Made by a program: the position numbers and the translations under genes. DNA of 64,000 nucleotides, taken from contig JAKCWG010000479.1 in the NCBI GenBank assembly GCA_021464415.1, positions 58,435 to 122,434 on the forward strand. The letters are read 5' to 3'. Positions 42,560 through 53,523 of the stretch are shown one piece after another. Each line of letters opens with the position of its first letter. The stretch's first letter is position 1. This stretch comes from Lonicera japonica. Its lineage: Eukaryota; Streptophyta; Magnoliopsida; Dipsacales; Caprifoliaceae. A model generated the notes under the pieces. It did not search any database. It worked only from the letters and a program-made list of their open reading frames with translations, and was not told the DNA's origin.

Positions 42560-43355
42560 AGTAAACATCAACTTACCCAACAATTAACAAAGAAAGGCTT
42601 AGACCAACAATTACACAGGAAAGACATGAAGCTAATTACAAGCTAGGCAACACTATTTACATTCAATAAAGACTTCACCACCAGGTAGGCCTCATGCACG
42701 TGTAGATGGGCATGCTTAATTGGCAACGAGGCAGCATTGGTGAGTGGGAGAGATGAGAAGGCCACGGGGCCATTGTGTTGGTTGGGGGCTGAACGAAGCC
42801 ATGGGGCTATTGAAACATGATACGCACAGCCATGTGCATGGTGATCCGGAGACGCACAAACGGTGAGCTAGGCCTCCGGGGCCTTCACCAAGCTACGCCT
42901 GGGTGTGTGCACGGCAAGGTTGATTGGGGTGCATCGGCGTTGTAGTGGTGTGGTGCGCAGCACAGCCATGACCACGACAAGTTAAAGTGTGTGCAGGGGC
43001 TTAATGGGGCCTCAGGGCCATTGCACTGTAGTGGTTGTCGTGTGGAACATCAAAGGGGATGGTGAGAGGCACCCAATGACAGATAAATTCTATAAGCAAT
43101 AGCAACGTGAACTCAGCAGTAACATTTTTTATGAAAACCCACAAAAAAGTATAACGACAGAGACTGCTTAATCAGCTACCGGAGTAGTAGCAAATCTAGC
43201 ACCACAATTGGAACCAAATCTTAACTAAATATGACAAATGGTGTAAGGAAAAGTACATAAAATTTCAGTATAATCTTATACAGTTTATTTTGTCTCTATT
43301 ATTTATTTTTTCCAGTATTTAGTTTTCCCTTGCCCCTTTTTTCTAACATTGTAAT
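42560..43355 (-). repeat. GC-rich dispersed repeat, inverted full copy
   Basis: The core (42660-43080) is the inverse of about 21115-21600, and the flank at 43180-43230 is the inverse of 20890-20935 (GCTAGATTTGCT...). The Copia element at 43356 landed in its end: flanks 43297-43355 and 54493 onward together resemble 41401-41500. Confidence 0.55.
43351..43355. repeat. Target-site duplication GTAAT (left)
   Basis: This is repeated at 54488-54492, directly outside the LTRs of the 43356-54487 Copia element. Confidence 0.9.
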
Positions 43356-43682
43356 TGATAAAGGTTGATGCAGTTAAACTCCTTGTTGTTTTAGGATTGG
43401 TATGCAGAATAGTTAGTTCCTAATTTAGTGGAGTTAGTGGAGTTGTTAGTTGGTTTGTGTTTCTATATTTAGGTTGCACTACCTGATGTGGGGATGCCCA
43501 CTATGGTTATTTTTTATCTTTAAATAAGCTTGAGTGCAGTAGTTTTTTAGGTGTGCAGAATTCCTCTTTTGTATTTTCAGTTTGAAGTGTTAAGTAAAAT
43601 TCTCTTTGTTCCTCTAGAATAATTCCTCTGCATATATAAATTTTAGTCACCTGTTTTACTGCCTTTATTCCTTTTTCCAACA
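43356..43682 (+). repeat. 5' LTR of the Copia element
   Basis: It starts TGATAAAGGTT and ends TTCCAACA. The eight differences from 54161-54487 are mostly G/A or C/T transitions. Confidence 0.93.
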
Positions 43683-43683
43683 A

Positions 43684-43699
43684 TTGTGGTATCAGAGCA
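43684..43699 (+). other. Primer-binding site of the Copia element
   Basis: TTGTGGTATCAGAGCA follows the LTR; TGGTATCAGAGC is the plant Copia site complementary to initiator Met-tRNA. Confidence 0.88.
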
Positions 43700-43826
43700 G
43701 GTTCGTTCATTTAGGCAGTTTATTTTGTGAGTTTTCAACCGTAGCTGAAGATCGATTCTTTGAGTTTCCAGCCGTAGCTGCAAATCATCGAAGAGGTATC
43801 ATGTTTTCTGCCCAGTTTGATTCATC

Positions 43827-44083
43827 ATGTCGAATGGTACGAATTCTATCAATCTTTCACGGCCTTCGGTGCCTATATTTTCTGGAGAAAATTTCGAGTT
43901 TTGGAGTATAAAAATGAAGACTTTCTTTATATCGCAAGACTTGTGGAAGCTAGTTGAAAATGGTTATCCAAAAAGTTCATCCGATGTGGGAGAGTTTTCT
44001 ACAAAGGATACGATGGTGTTACTTGTTTTGCAGAAGGCAGTGTCAGATCCTATTTTTCCTTGTATCGCGGGTGCGATGAAAGC
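43827..44083 (+). pseudogene. gag: Copia gag, N-terminal part
   Basis: The frame from ATG 43827 encodes the Copia gag N-terminus (VPIFSGENFEFWSIKMKTFF, DLWKLVENGY). It is cut at 44083 by the gag-only LTR element and resumes at 48717 in the same frame if one target-site copy is discounted. Confidence 0.88.
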
Positions 44084-45640
44084 TGTTGACCAAGAAGGTC
44101 TTAATCTTATTTTGATAATAACAATAAATCAATCATGTGTAATTTAACATGTTCCTGATTTAAGATTATAGATTTCTTATTTGGAAAATCAAGAATAGCA
44201 TGATTGCTCAAAGGAAGTTTGACAAGGATCGTTCATTCAATATCCGATCAAGTCAACGAAGCATTGGACTAGCAAGAAGATCAAATCTCATAAATGCCAA
44301 TCCATGGAGATCAAGATTAAGGATCATATGCCAAAGTTTCAAGGAAAAAGCTTCAAGTGAGAATCAATTTGAAGAAACAAATCGAAGCATTCGAAGACTC
44401 ATCTATTCGGTAATTGAGTGTTTGGTTAGGATTAATGTAAATTTTCTTAATTGATTGATTATATAGCTCATACATGAACTTACATCATTCTTAGATTGAT
44501 CAAAATCAGTTTGAATCAAAATTTATTTCAAAACATCATTCTAGCAAAAACCGGTTTTGAAATATATTCATATTAAATTCAAACGATCACTATTTTGAGT
44601 TTTCCCTAAAATAGGTGTCTTAGGAACTTATTTTTAAGGTCCCCAAAGTATTAGAATTAATTTCGGAGCTTAAATGTAAAAGTGCAAAAATTGGGATTTT
44701 TGGCCCTTTGACCTGATGGGCAGTCTGGTCCATCAGTCAACTGATGGCTTGTCCTCAGTCGACTAAGGGTCCATCAGTCGACTGATGATTTTGCTTAGTC
44801 GACTGATGCTTCAGAATATAGCCGTTGGATTTATGATTTTTTACTATTTTGGGTACCAAACTTCTACCAAACCTCTAGAACGGCTATATCACTTTTGGGA
44901 CTATATATACTCTATCTAAGACACATTTTGAACACATTGAATCACTCTTATACTATCTACTTCATCTATCTTCAATATCTAAAGATTCAAGAAATTGTTT
45001 TTGATCAATCATTATCATTTGAGCTATATCTTCTTGATCCAATAGGATAACTCTAGTGTGAGCTTCAAATTGTATTCTTTACACACTTGAGAGAGTTATT
45101 GTAAATTGGTGTGAATCACCAAACTTTTATATTCAAATTGTGAGAGGTAAATCTCATAGGAAAAACAAGAAGGTTAATTCTTGTTTAGTTTTTGTGAAAG
45201 GTAAATTTCACAAGGTTAGCAAGAGAGTGTCTTGTGAGAATATTGTGGTCAAGCAATATTTGTAAAGAGTGTGTGAGAGGACACACTTGTAGTGGTTTGA
45301 TCTTCACCCGGAAGGAGATTGAGATTAGTGAAAATTCTCGGGAAACTAACCGAGCGCGGATTATGGTTTGGTAAACCAAAACCGTGTGGACAAAAAGCCT
45401 TGGACTTCAAATCGGTTCAATCTTTCTAACTCAACCTCTTTATTTACTTGCTACATTATTGTTTGCTTGAGATTGTTTATTTCCTTGATTGTTTGTTTAA
45501 TTGTTTATGTGCTTACATTCTTTGATAAATTGGTTTAATAAATTTGTTTTACTTAAAACATTGTTAGAAAAGTTTTTAATTCCGTATTGAACTTTTTAAA
45601 CCCTATTCACCCCCCCTCTAGGGTTGAAATCCGACCAACA
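44084..45640 (+). repeat. 5' LTR of the gag-only element
   Basis: It starts TGTTGACCAAGAAGG and ends CCGACCAACA. It contains an array of CAGTCGACTG-type palindromes (44734-44805) shortly before a TATATATA box near 44904. Confidence 0.92.
44734..44805. promoter_or_regulatory. CAGTCGACTG palindrome array in U3
   Basis: Four sites at 44734 (CAGTCAACTG), 44756 (CAGTCGACTA), 44775 (CAGTCGACTG) and 44796 (TAGTCGACTG) lie about 100-170 bp before the TATATATA box. The array is repeated at about 47806-47880 in the 3' LTR. The position suggests an enhancer-like role. Confidence 0.6.
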
Positions 45641-45697
45641 ATTGGTATCAGAGGGAGGGTCTCTTGTTTTGATTTCACAATCTTAGAGTCCTCGATC

Positions 45698-46821
45698 ATG
45701 TATTATTATCAAGGAACCGGCCTTTCCGAAGATGCCTCTATTTATAGACCGCTATTGTTTGATGGCAAAAATTATAGTTATTGGAAAAATCGCATGTGCA
45801 CATTTTTACAAGCTAACGATTTTGAACAATGTAAGGTTACACTTGTTGGACCTTATGAGATTACTAAAACCGATGAAAAAGGAAAAATTATTCCCAAATC
45901 GGTATCCGAATATGATGAGCATGACATTAAACAAATTCAATTCAGTGCTAAAGCTTTAAATTCATTACATTGTGCATTGTCTATGGATGAGTATGACAAA
46001 ATCTCTTGTTGCAAAACCGCAAAAGAGATTTGGGACAAGCTTGAGGTTGCCCATGAGGGAACTTCTCAAGTCAAAGAGGACAATATTAATATAGTTGTCC
46101 ATTATTATGAATTGTTTAAGATGGAACCTAACGAATCACTTGCTTCCATGTATAGTCGATTTTCTATTCTCACTAACGCTTTGGACCTTCTTGGCAAGGT
46201 TTATTCAAATGAGGAGAAGATTAGAAAAATGCTTAAGATTCTTCCTAAGATGTGGAGGCCTAAGGTGACGGCCATACAAGAGGCCAAGAATCTCAAGACC
46301 TTGAGCATGGATGAGCTTTTGGGTTCTTTCAAAACCCATGAGAAGGAGCTAGCAAGAGAAGAAGTAGAAAAAGCAAATCCAATGACAATTTTGCTTTAAA
46401 GCAAAATGAAGGAAAGAATGAAAAAGGCTCAAGAAGAGAAGATGGAGACATGGCTCTCATCTCTAGGAAATTTGAGATATTCCTAGCAAAGAAGAAGTAC
46501 TCCCAAGGGAAGATCAACAACAATCCCTCATCCTTAAAGAACCTCAATGATAGATCAACTCATCCGAAAGTTGACAATGAGGAAAGAAAATGCTTCCATT
46601 GTCATGAACCGGGACACTACAAGACGAATTGTCCGGTTAGAAGAAAGGAGAAGAAAGCAAAGAAGGAAGAGCTATACAAAAGATTGAAGCATGCTCTCAA
46701 AGAAATTTCAAGCGAATCGGATGAAGACGAATCCGATATCGAGTCAAGCGATGAGGAGATAACACACCTTTGCCTTATGGCAAAAGATGGAGACGCATAC
46801 ACATTTTGGCCTCATAGATGA
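45698..46821 (+). pseudogene. gag: Gag of the gag-only element, frameshifted
   Basis: From ATG 45698 the UBN2-type gag (PLLFDGKNYSYWKNRM, AKEIWDKLEVAHEGT, SMYSRFSIL) is open to TAA 46397-46399. The zinc-knuckle half (CFHCHEPGHYKTNC at about 46592-46633) follows in another frame from about 46420 to the stop at 46819-46821. A single frameshift around 46370-46400 therefore separates capsid-like and nucleic-acid-binding parts. It is close in sequence to gag 7294-8514. Confidence 0.88.
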
Positions 46822-47155
46822 AGCTCATATGGAGCTACCATTTTCTCTCCGTGGCCTTGGCCCTTTTTGATGTTGCCATAGGGGGAGAAAATGTGTGTTG
46901 GTAGCAATCAATGTTGGTAAGACTATTAATTGTTTTATGTCTTTAACATTGATAATTGTTTTTGAAAACCTTATTTGAGATCAAAATTATTTTATTGGTT
47001 TGAAAATTATCTCAAATGTTTGCAATGCTTTTAATAATCATTTATTTTATTTATGCATAAATTGAGGGGGATCACATATCATTTATTCATATGCTATTTA
47101 TGCTTGTTATTGAAAACACACATTAATTTATTGTCATCATCAAAAAGGGGGAGAT
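46822..47155 (+). other. 3' region and polypurine tract of the gag-only element
   Basis: CCCTTTTTGATGTTGCCATA and GGGGGAGAAAATGTG (about 46860-46895) are the sense-strand form of the Copia 3' signature found antisense at 4837-4880, 5166-5206 and 26864-26905. The polypurine tract is at 47142-47155. Confidence 0.8.
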
Positions 47156-48711
47156 TGTTGACCTAGAAGATCTTAATCTTATTTTGATAATAACAATAAA
47201 TCAATCATGTGTAATTTAACATGTTCCTGATTTAAGATTATAGATTTCTTATTTGGAAAATCAAGAATAGCATGATTGCTCAAAGGAAGTTTGACAAGGA
47301 TCGTTCATTCAATATCCGATCAAGTCAACGAAGCATTGGACTAGCAAGAACATCAAATCTCATAAATGCAAATCCATGGAGATCAAGATTAAGGATCATA
47401 TGCCAAAGTTTCAAGGAAAAAGCTTCAAGTGAGAATCAATTTAAAGAAACAAATCGAAGCATTCGAAGACTCATCTATTCGGTAATTGAGTGTTTGCTTA
47501 TGATTAATGTAAAGTTTCTTAATTGATTGATTATATAGCTCATACATGAACTTACATCATTCTTAGATTGATCAAAATCAGTTTGAATCAAAATTTATTT
47601 CAAAACATCATTCTAGCAAAAACCGGTTTTGAAATATATTCATATTAAATTCAAACGATCACTATTTTGAGTTTTCCCTAAAATAGGTGTCTTAGGAACT
47701 TATTTTTAAGGTCCCCAAAGCATTAGAATTAATTTCGGAGCTTAAATGTAAAAGTGCAAAAATTGGGATTTTTGGCCCTTTGATCTGATGGGCAGTCTGG
47801 TCCATCAGTCAACTGATGGCTTGTCCTCAGTCGACTAAGGGTCCATCAGTCGACTGATGGTTTTGCTTAGTCGACTGATGCTTCAGAATATAGCCGTTGG
47901 ATTTCTGATTTTTTACTATTTTGGGTACCAAACTTCTACCAAACCTCTAGAACGGCTATATCACTTTTGGGACTATATATACTCTATCTAAGACATATTT
48001 TGAACACCTTGAATCACTCTTATACTCTCTACTTCATCTATCTTCAATATCTAAAGATTCAAGAAATTATTTTTGATCAATCATTATCATTTGAGCTATA
48101 TCTTCTTGATCAAATAGGATAACTCTAGTGTGAGCCTCAAATTGTATTCTTTACACACTTGAGAGAGTTATTGTAAATTGGTGTGCATCACCAAACTTTT
48201 ATATTCAAATTGTGAGAGGTAAATCTCATAGGAAAAACAAGAATGTTAATTCTTGTTTAGTTTTTGTGAAAGGTAAATTTCACAAGGTTAGCAAGAGAGT
48301 GTCTTATGAGAATATTGTGGTCAAGCAATATTTGTAAAGAGTGTGTGAGAGGACACACTTGTAGTGGTTTGATCTTCACCCTGAAGGAGATTGAGATTAG
48401 TGAAATTTCTCGGGGAACTAACCGAGCGCGGATTATGGTTTGGTAAACCAAAACCGTGTGGACAAAAAGCCTTGGACTTCAAATCGGTTCAATCTTTCTA
48501 ACTCAATCTCTTTATTTACTTGCTACATTATTGTTTGCTTGAGATTGTTTATTTCCTTGATTGTTTATTTAATTGTTTATGTGCTTACATTCTTTGATAA
48601 ATTGGTTTAATAAATTTGTTTTACTTAAAAATTGTTAGAAAAGTTTTTAATTCCGCATTAAACTTTTTAAACCCTATTCACCCCCCCTCTAGGGTTGAAA
48701 TCTAACCAACA
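47156..48711 (+). repeat. 3' LTR of the gag-only element
   Basis: It starts TGTTGACCTAGAAGA and ends TCTAACCAACA. It differs from the 5' LTR at scattered single bases. Confidence 0.92.
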
Positions 48712-48716
48712 AAGGC

Positions 48717-49111
48717 AAATCAAGCCTGGACTATTTTAAAGGAGGAGTTCCATGGAGAGAAGAAAGTAACCGTTGTGACGCTTCAGACTCTTCGCAGAGA
48801 ATTCGAGACCCTCTTTATGAAGAGTAGTGAATCCGTGCAAGATTTTCTCAATCGAGTCTCTGTTATCGTTACTCAATTAAAGGCTTATGGAGAGACTATC
48901 ACTGATCAGAAGGTTGTGGAAATGGTTTTGGGAAGCCTTCCTGCCAAATTTAATGGCGTTGTCACAGCAATTGAAGAGTCTAAAGATCTCACTAAGTTTT
49001 CTGTTAGCGAATTAAAGGGGTCTCTCTTAGCTCATGAAGAAAGGTTGAACCGGTCGTCCAAAAAAAATATCGAGCAAGCATTTCAATCGAAGGTGGAGAT
49101 TTCTGACAAAG
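48717..49111 (+). pseudogene. gag: Copia gag, middle part
   Basis: This continues the capsid-like UBN2 domain (VQDFLNRVSVIVTQLKAYGE, VVEMVLGSLPAKF, IEESKDL, SELKGSLLAHEER). It is interrupted at 49111 by the solo LTR and resumes at 50723. Confidence 0.88.
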
Positions 49112-49250
49112 TGTAGACACCCCGATCCGTGACTCCCGCAAGAACCCTAACGACCTTCGAGAACTACGATTTTTGGGTCCGGGACCCACCCGAGCACCGA
49201 AACTACCCTAGGAGGGTTTGTTGGCCAACAAACGTGTTTTTTAGAGAGAT

Positions 49251-49511
49251 TGTCGCACGACATATCACATTGTCGCGCGACAATCCCTGATATGTCGCGC
49301 GACAATCATTCCTATGTCGCGCGACAAACCCCTCTGCACCCGACCATCAACTTTCTGACACATCACAGTGTCAGAACACATCACTTCAGCCGTTTGTCGC
49401 GCGACAAAGAGATATGTCGCGCGACAAACAGGTACAGTGAAATGGGATTTTAGCGCGACAAAGAGAAATATCGCGCGACACTTGCCCTTTCTGGGGGAAT
49501 GTCGCGCGACA
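49251..49511. promoter_or_regulatory. TGTCGCGCGACA palindrome array
   Basis: Six perfect copies of the 12-bp palindrome TGTCGCGCGACA start at 49271, 49293, 49315, 49395, 49415 and 49500. Three degenerate copies are at 49251 (TGTCGCACGACA), about 49451 and 49469. Several are spaced 20-22 bp apart, about two helical turns. The array ends 15 bp before the TATA box, so it occupies the upstream promoter of the LTR. Confidence 0.85.
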
Positions 49512-49526
49512 ATCTCTCCCGAGCAC

Positions 49527-49534
49527 TATAAATA
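49527..49534 (+). promoter_or_regulatory. TATA box of the solo LTR
   Basis: CTATAAATAGGCC immediately downstream of the palindrome array is a near-consensus plant TATA box. Confidence 0.75.
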
Positions 49535-50722
49535 GGCCAACACCCCCAAGGGTTAAAGGACGGCAATTGAATCTGAGAATTTGGGAGCTTTAGTCTGATT
49601 TTATTATCAAGCATTTTCTATTATCGTCTTATTTCTGAAGAATCATCGAATCTATTCTCGACACTCGACGTGTCCCGTCTCTGGAATCGATCTCTCGGAA
49701 ATATCTGAAGAAAGAGAAGATTATTATCGCCGGAGATCTCTCTGCCGTATTACATTTTCTTTCTTATTATTATTCTCGTCGGGAAGGTAAAGAAAGTCCC
49801 TTATAGTATTTAAAATTAGATATCTGTGTACTTGTTTTACTTCTGTTGTTCTGTCCATGTTTTATTTGAATAAACTTATTGTCAAGTTACAAATAGTCTA
49901 CCGTTTTCAAAACAAAAGACCCTGATAACACCATTTTCAAAACCAGAAGTGTAAGTACATTATCGTTCGGATAAATCCTGTTTCCAAAACCCTGGACTGA
50001 TAAGACTTATCTAGGAATTAAAATCACCATATCTTGTCTTTTTTCATAGACTGCGACGTGTCTGATAAAAACTCTCCTCAAAGAGTTCAAATTCCATATT
50101 GAATTAGTCCTGACATAAAGATCCGAACTTTTTCAAAATAATCACAACTCGAGAAAACCGTCATTATCTGAGGAAATAATATGGAATACTCTTTCAAAAT
50201 AAAAAGGTTTTGTCATTTGTCATTTACATCTTTTAATATAAAAACATCGGATCTCGGAACACAAAGGTTTTTATCCCTTTTCCCGTTTTCCCAATTTAGG
50301 GTTTTTACTTAGAAAGTGGTAGACTGTCGGTAAAAGCATCCAAGTTTTTCAACATAGAATAAGCATATAAAAGACCACTAGAGACCGAAAGGCCGGAATG
50401 GGTGCTTAACACCTTCCCAAACCATAATATAGTTTTCGAACCCTATAGAATCCCGGTTTCGCAGACAAACGTGTAAAGAAAGGCTTGTCTATAGCCTTTC
50501 CTCTTACACAACCCCTTTTGTCCGTTTTCTAGTAAAACGTACTGGCGACTCTGAACGAACCCTCATGTATCTAGAAATAGAAACATAGGGACACTTGATA
50601 TGAATCAACAAAGAAAAACAACTCTTAGCAAATGGGACGACGGAACCAGTTTCCGACGTCCCAGACGCCCATCCAAACGGGGACGAGACCCGGGGGTCGC
50701 ATTTTCGGATTCTCACACAAAG

Positions 50723-51003
50723 GGAAAGGTATGGAAGGCACGTCTTATGTAGGTCGAGGCCGTGGTAGAGGTGGTTATTGTGGTTGAGGAAGAGGTCGTG
50801 GCAGATTTGGTGCGGGTCGTTCGAATGGCGACAAACCCAATCATGGTGATAAACATTACCGTAATCCTCAAAATAATGATAGAGGAAAGTCTCAAAATGG
50901 TGATAGAGGCAACAACAAGGGGAATTATAGAGGCAAGCAATGTTACTATATTGACGGTTTTGGGCATGTCGAAGCGTACTATTATAAAAAGGCTAGGGAG
51001 TAA
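50723..51003 (+). pseudogene. gag: Copia gag C-terminus with damaged zinc knuckle
   Basis: A glycine/arginine-rich stretch (GRGRGG, NNDRGKSQNG) is cut by TGA at 50785-50787. The expected CX2CX4HX4C knuckle reads CYYIDGFGHVEAYY, with the second and last Cys replaced. TAA at 51001-51003 then separates it from the protease in the same frame. Confidence 0.82.
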
Positions 51004-52227
51004 GCCAATTTTACTAAAGAAAATAAGGAAGAAGGTAATATGTTTTTTACTTACCTTTACCCCAAAGGAAGTAAGACAAATGTGTGGTTTCTCGATAGCG
51101 GGTGCAGTAATTATATGACTGGAGAAAGGAGTCTGTTTCGCAGCCTTGATGAATTGGTGAAATTGCAAGTTCGGCTTGCTGATGATAAGCAAGTACAGAT
51201 TGAAGGCAAGGGTGCTATTACTGTTAAGACTAAATCAGGTATTGAAAGGCTGATTAATGATGTTTATTACATTCCTGGTTTAGCCCATAATTTACTAAGT
51301 GTGGGTCAGTTAACTCAAAAAGGCTATTTGGTGTCCTTTTATGATGATATTTGTGAGATTAGAAAAAATAGTGACATGCCCGCTGTGAAGATTAGTATGA
51401 CAAAGAATAAAATGTTTCCAGTCGAATTCTCGTGTCTTGATGATTGTGCATTAGTTGCTACTATTAAAGATGAGTCAAAGCTTTGGCACTTACGATATGG
51501 GCACTTGCATTTCAATGGGCTTAAATTATTAAGTCAGAAAAAAATGGTTTTTGGCTTGCCGTCTATTTCGGACGTTGGCGATATTTGTGAAGGATGTGTT
51601 AACGGGAAGCAACATCGTGTATCGTTTCCGATTGGGAAATCTTGGAGAGCCAAAATGCCTCTCGAGTTAGTTCATGCAGATATATGCGGTCCGACAAATA
51701 CGGTATCCTTAAATAAAAGTAGATATTTTCTACTATTCACATATGATTTTACTCGTATGAGTTGGGTTTATTTTCTTGCTTACAAGTCAGAGGCATTTGA
51801 AAATTTTAAAGAGTTTAAAGCTTTTGCAGAAAAAGAAAATGGGTGTGTTATCAAAACGCTCCGAACTTATGGAGGGGGAGAATTCGTATCTATTGAATTT
51901 AATTCTTTTTGCAAGCAAAATGGCATTCGTAGGCAGGTGACGATACGAAGAACTCCAGAACAGAATGGGGTCGCTGAACGAAAGAACAGGACGATAGCGG
52001 AGATGGCGAGAAGCATGCTGAATGAAAAGAAACTTCCAAATGAATTTTGGGCAGAAGCTGTGGCAACATCGGTGTATATTTTGAATTTATGTCCAACAAA
52101 GGCGGTGCATAACATGACTCCATACGAAGCTTGGTGGGAGTGAAAGCCCGATGTAAGTCGTTTAAAAGTTTTTGGTTGCATCGCTTATTCCTTAATTGAT
52201 TCTAGTGAGCGCACCAAATTAGATTAA
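51004..52227 (+). pseudogene. Copia protease and integrase
   Basis: The protease active site is LDSGCSNYM (about 51090-51118). The GAG-pre-integrase zinc domain follows (LWHLRYGHLHF ... CEGCVNGKQ). The integrase core shows the first Asp in HADICGP and the Glu in EQNGVAERKN. The second catalytic Asp position, usually TDNGGEF, reads TYGGGEF. TGA at 52141-52143 and TAA at 52225-52227 break the frame before the integrase C-terminal region. Confidence 0.88.
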
Positions 52228-53523
52228 AAAAGTGAGAAGTGCATATTTGTTGGGTATAGCAATGAAACAAAAGGTTATCGGTTGTATAATCCTAAAACTA
52301 AGAAACTAATCATCCGCCGAGATGTCATTTTTGATGAATATAGTTTCTGGGGTTGGAAAGAAGGACATGCGCAGCAAGTTCCATTAGCAGGAAATGAAGC
52401 ACATGAGTCTGCTCCAATAAAGGAAACAGCAACAACATCACAAGCCTCTCCATCATTAGCGTCTCCTTCATCAAGCACATCAAGGTCATCTTTATCACGG
52501 GGTCAAAGAAATGAAGGCAGCAACAGTGCAGAACTTACTGCAGACAGCGATACTCCTCCTCGTAAGTTTCGCTTATTAGACGAAATTTACGAGTCATGTA
52601 CATTTGCTCTTATGGTTTCAGAACCTTCAAGCTTTGAAGAGGCGGAAGGAAAGGAAGAATGGGAAAATGCCATGGAAGAAGAAATTGTTGCAATCGAGAA
52701 AAATAATACATGGGAGCTCATAGATTTGCCACGGAAAAAAGAAGCGATTGGTGTGAAATGGGTCTATAAGGTGAAATACAATGCAGATGGAAGCGTGCAA
52801 AAATTGAAGGCAAGGCTCATCGCTAAGGGGTATGTCCAAAAGCATGGGGTAGATTTTTTTGATACTTTCTCTCCGGTTGCTAGATTTGAGACCGTTAAAA
52901 TTATTTTAGCCATGGCAGCCCAAATGAAATGGAATGTATTTCAATTTGATGTAAAATCTGCATTTCTAAATGGTTATTTGGAAGAAATTGTGTATGTTCA
53001 GCAGCCACAGGGGTTTGTTGTTCAAGGGAAGGAGGAGAAAGTCTATAAATTGAAGAAGGCTTTATACGGGTTGAAGCAAGCCCCGAGAGCGTGGTATGGA
53101 AGACTTGATTCTTTTCTTCGACAAAGCGGTTTTTGTAGGAGTACTAGTGAGCCTACTTTGTATGTGAAGTAGGAAGGTAACGAGGATATTATTATTGTTT
53201 GCGTCTATGTGGACGACATCATATATACCTTGTCTTCGAGCACTCTTATTCAAGCATTCAAAGAAAGCATGATGAAGGAGTTTGATATGTCAGATTTGGG
53301 GCTACTGCATTATTTCCTTGGGCTTCAAATTCAGCAAACTAGTGATGGCATTTTCGTTTCTCAAGGAAAATATGCAACTGATTTGCTTAAGAAGTATAAT
53401 ATGTTGAATTGCAAGACATCTTCTACACCGATGAACACCGGTGAAAAGCTGTCTATAAATATCGGGACTCCTAAGCTGATGAGAAGTTTTTTAGAGGAAT
53501 GGTTGGTGGGCTACTGTATTTAA
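52228..53523 (+). pseudogene. Copia reverse transcriptase
   Basis: After the integrase tail (KCIFVGYS) and a serine-rich linker, the RT begins near WELIDLPRKKEAIGVKWVYK. It shows ARLIAKGY, FSPVARFETVK, FQFDVKSAFLNG, KALYGLKQAPRAWY and the catalytic YVDD at about 53206-53217. TAG at 53170-53172 lies just before the YVDD segment. A frameshift near 53490 separates it from RNase H. Confidence 0.9.

Larger units (their letters stand above)
44084..48711 (+). mobile_element. Gag-only (TR-GAG-type) LTR element
   Basis: The 4628-bp element has LTRs 44084-45640 (1557 bp) and 47156-48711 (1556 bp). Flanks are AAAGC (44079-44083) and AAGGC (48712-48716), a one-mismatch duplication. A primer site TTGGTATCAGAG follows the 5' LTR and the purine tract AAAAAGGGGGAG precedes the 3' LTR. 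The 1.5-kb interior encodes only gag. It is related to the element at 2829-10253 by gag, LTR ends (TGTTGACC...) and 3' region. Lacking pol, it must have been mobilised in trans. Confidence 0.92.
49112..50717 (+). mobile_element. Solo LTR with a CpG-rich palindrome array
   Basis: The 1606-bp sequence begins TGTAGACACCCC and ends GATTCTCACA. It is flanked by CAAAG on both sides (49107-49111 and 50718-50722) and interrupts Copia gag. It has no similarity to the other LTRs in the window and no internal region. It contains a palindrome array and a TATAAATA box, so plus-strand promoter orientation is likely. The family is unassigned. Confidence 0.85.

Noticed and set aside
49251..49511. Regularly spaced 12-bp repeats resembling a CRISPR array
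   Set aside because: The units are short perfect palindromes with irregular 8-70 bp spacing in a plant LTR promoter. There is no repeat-spacer regularity and the DNA is eukaryotic.
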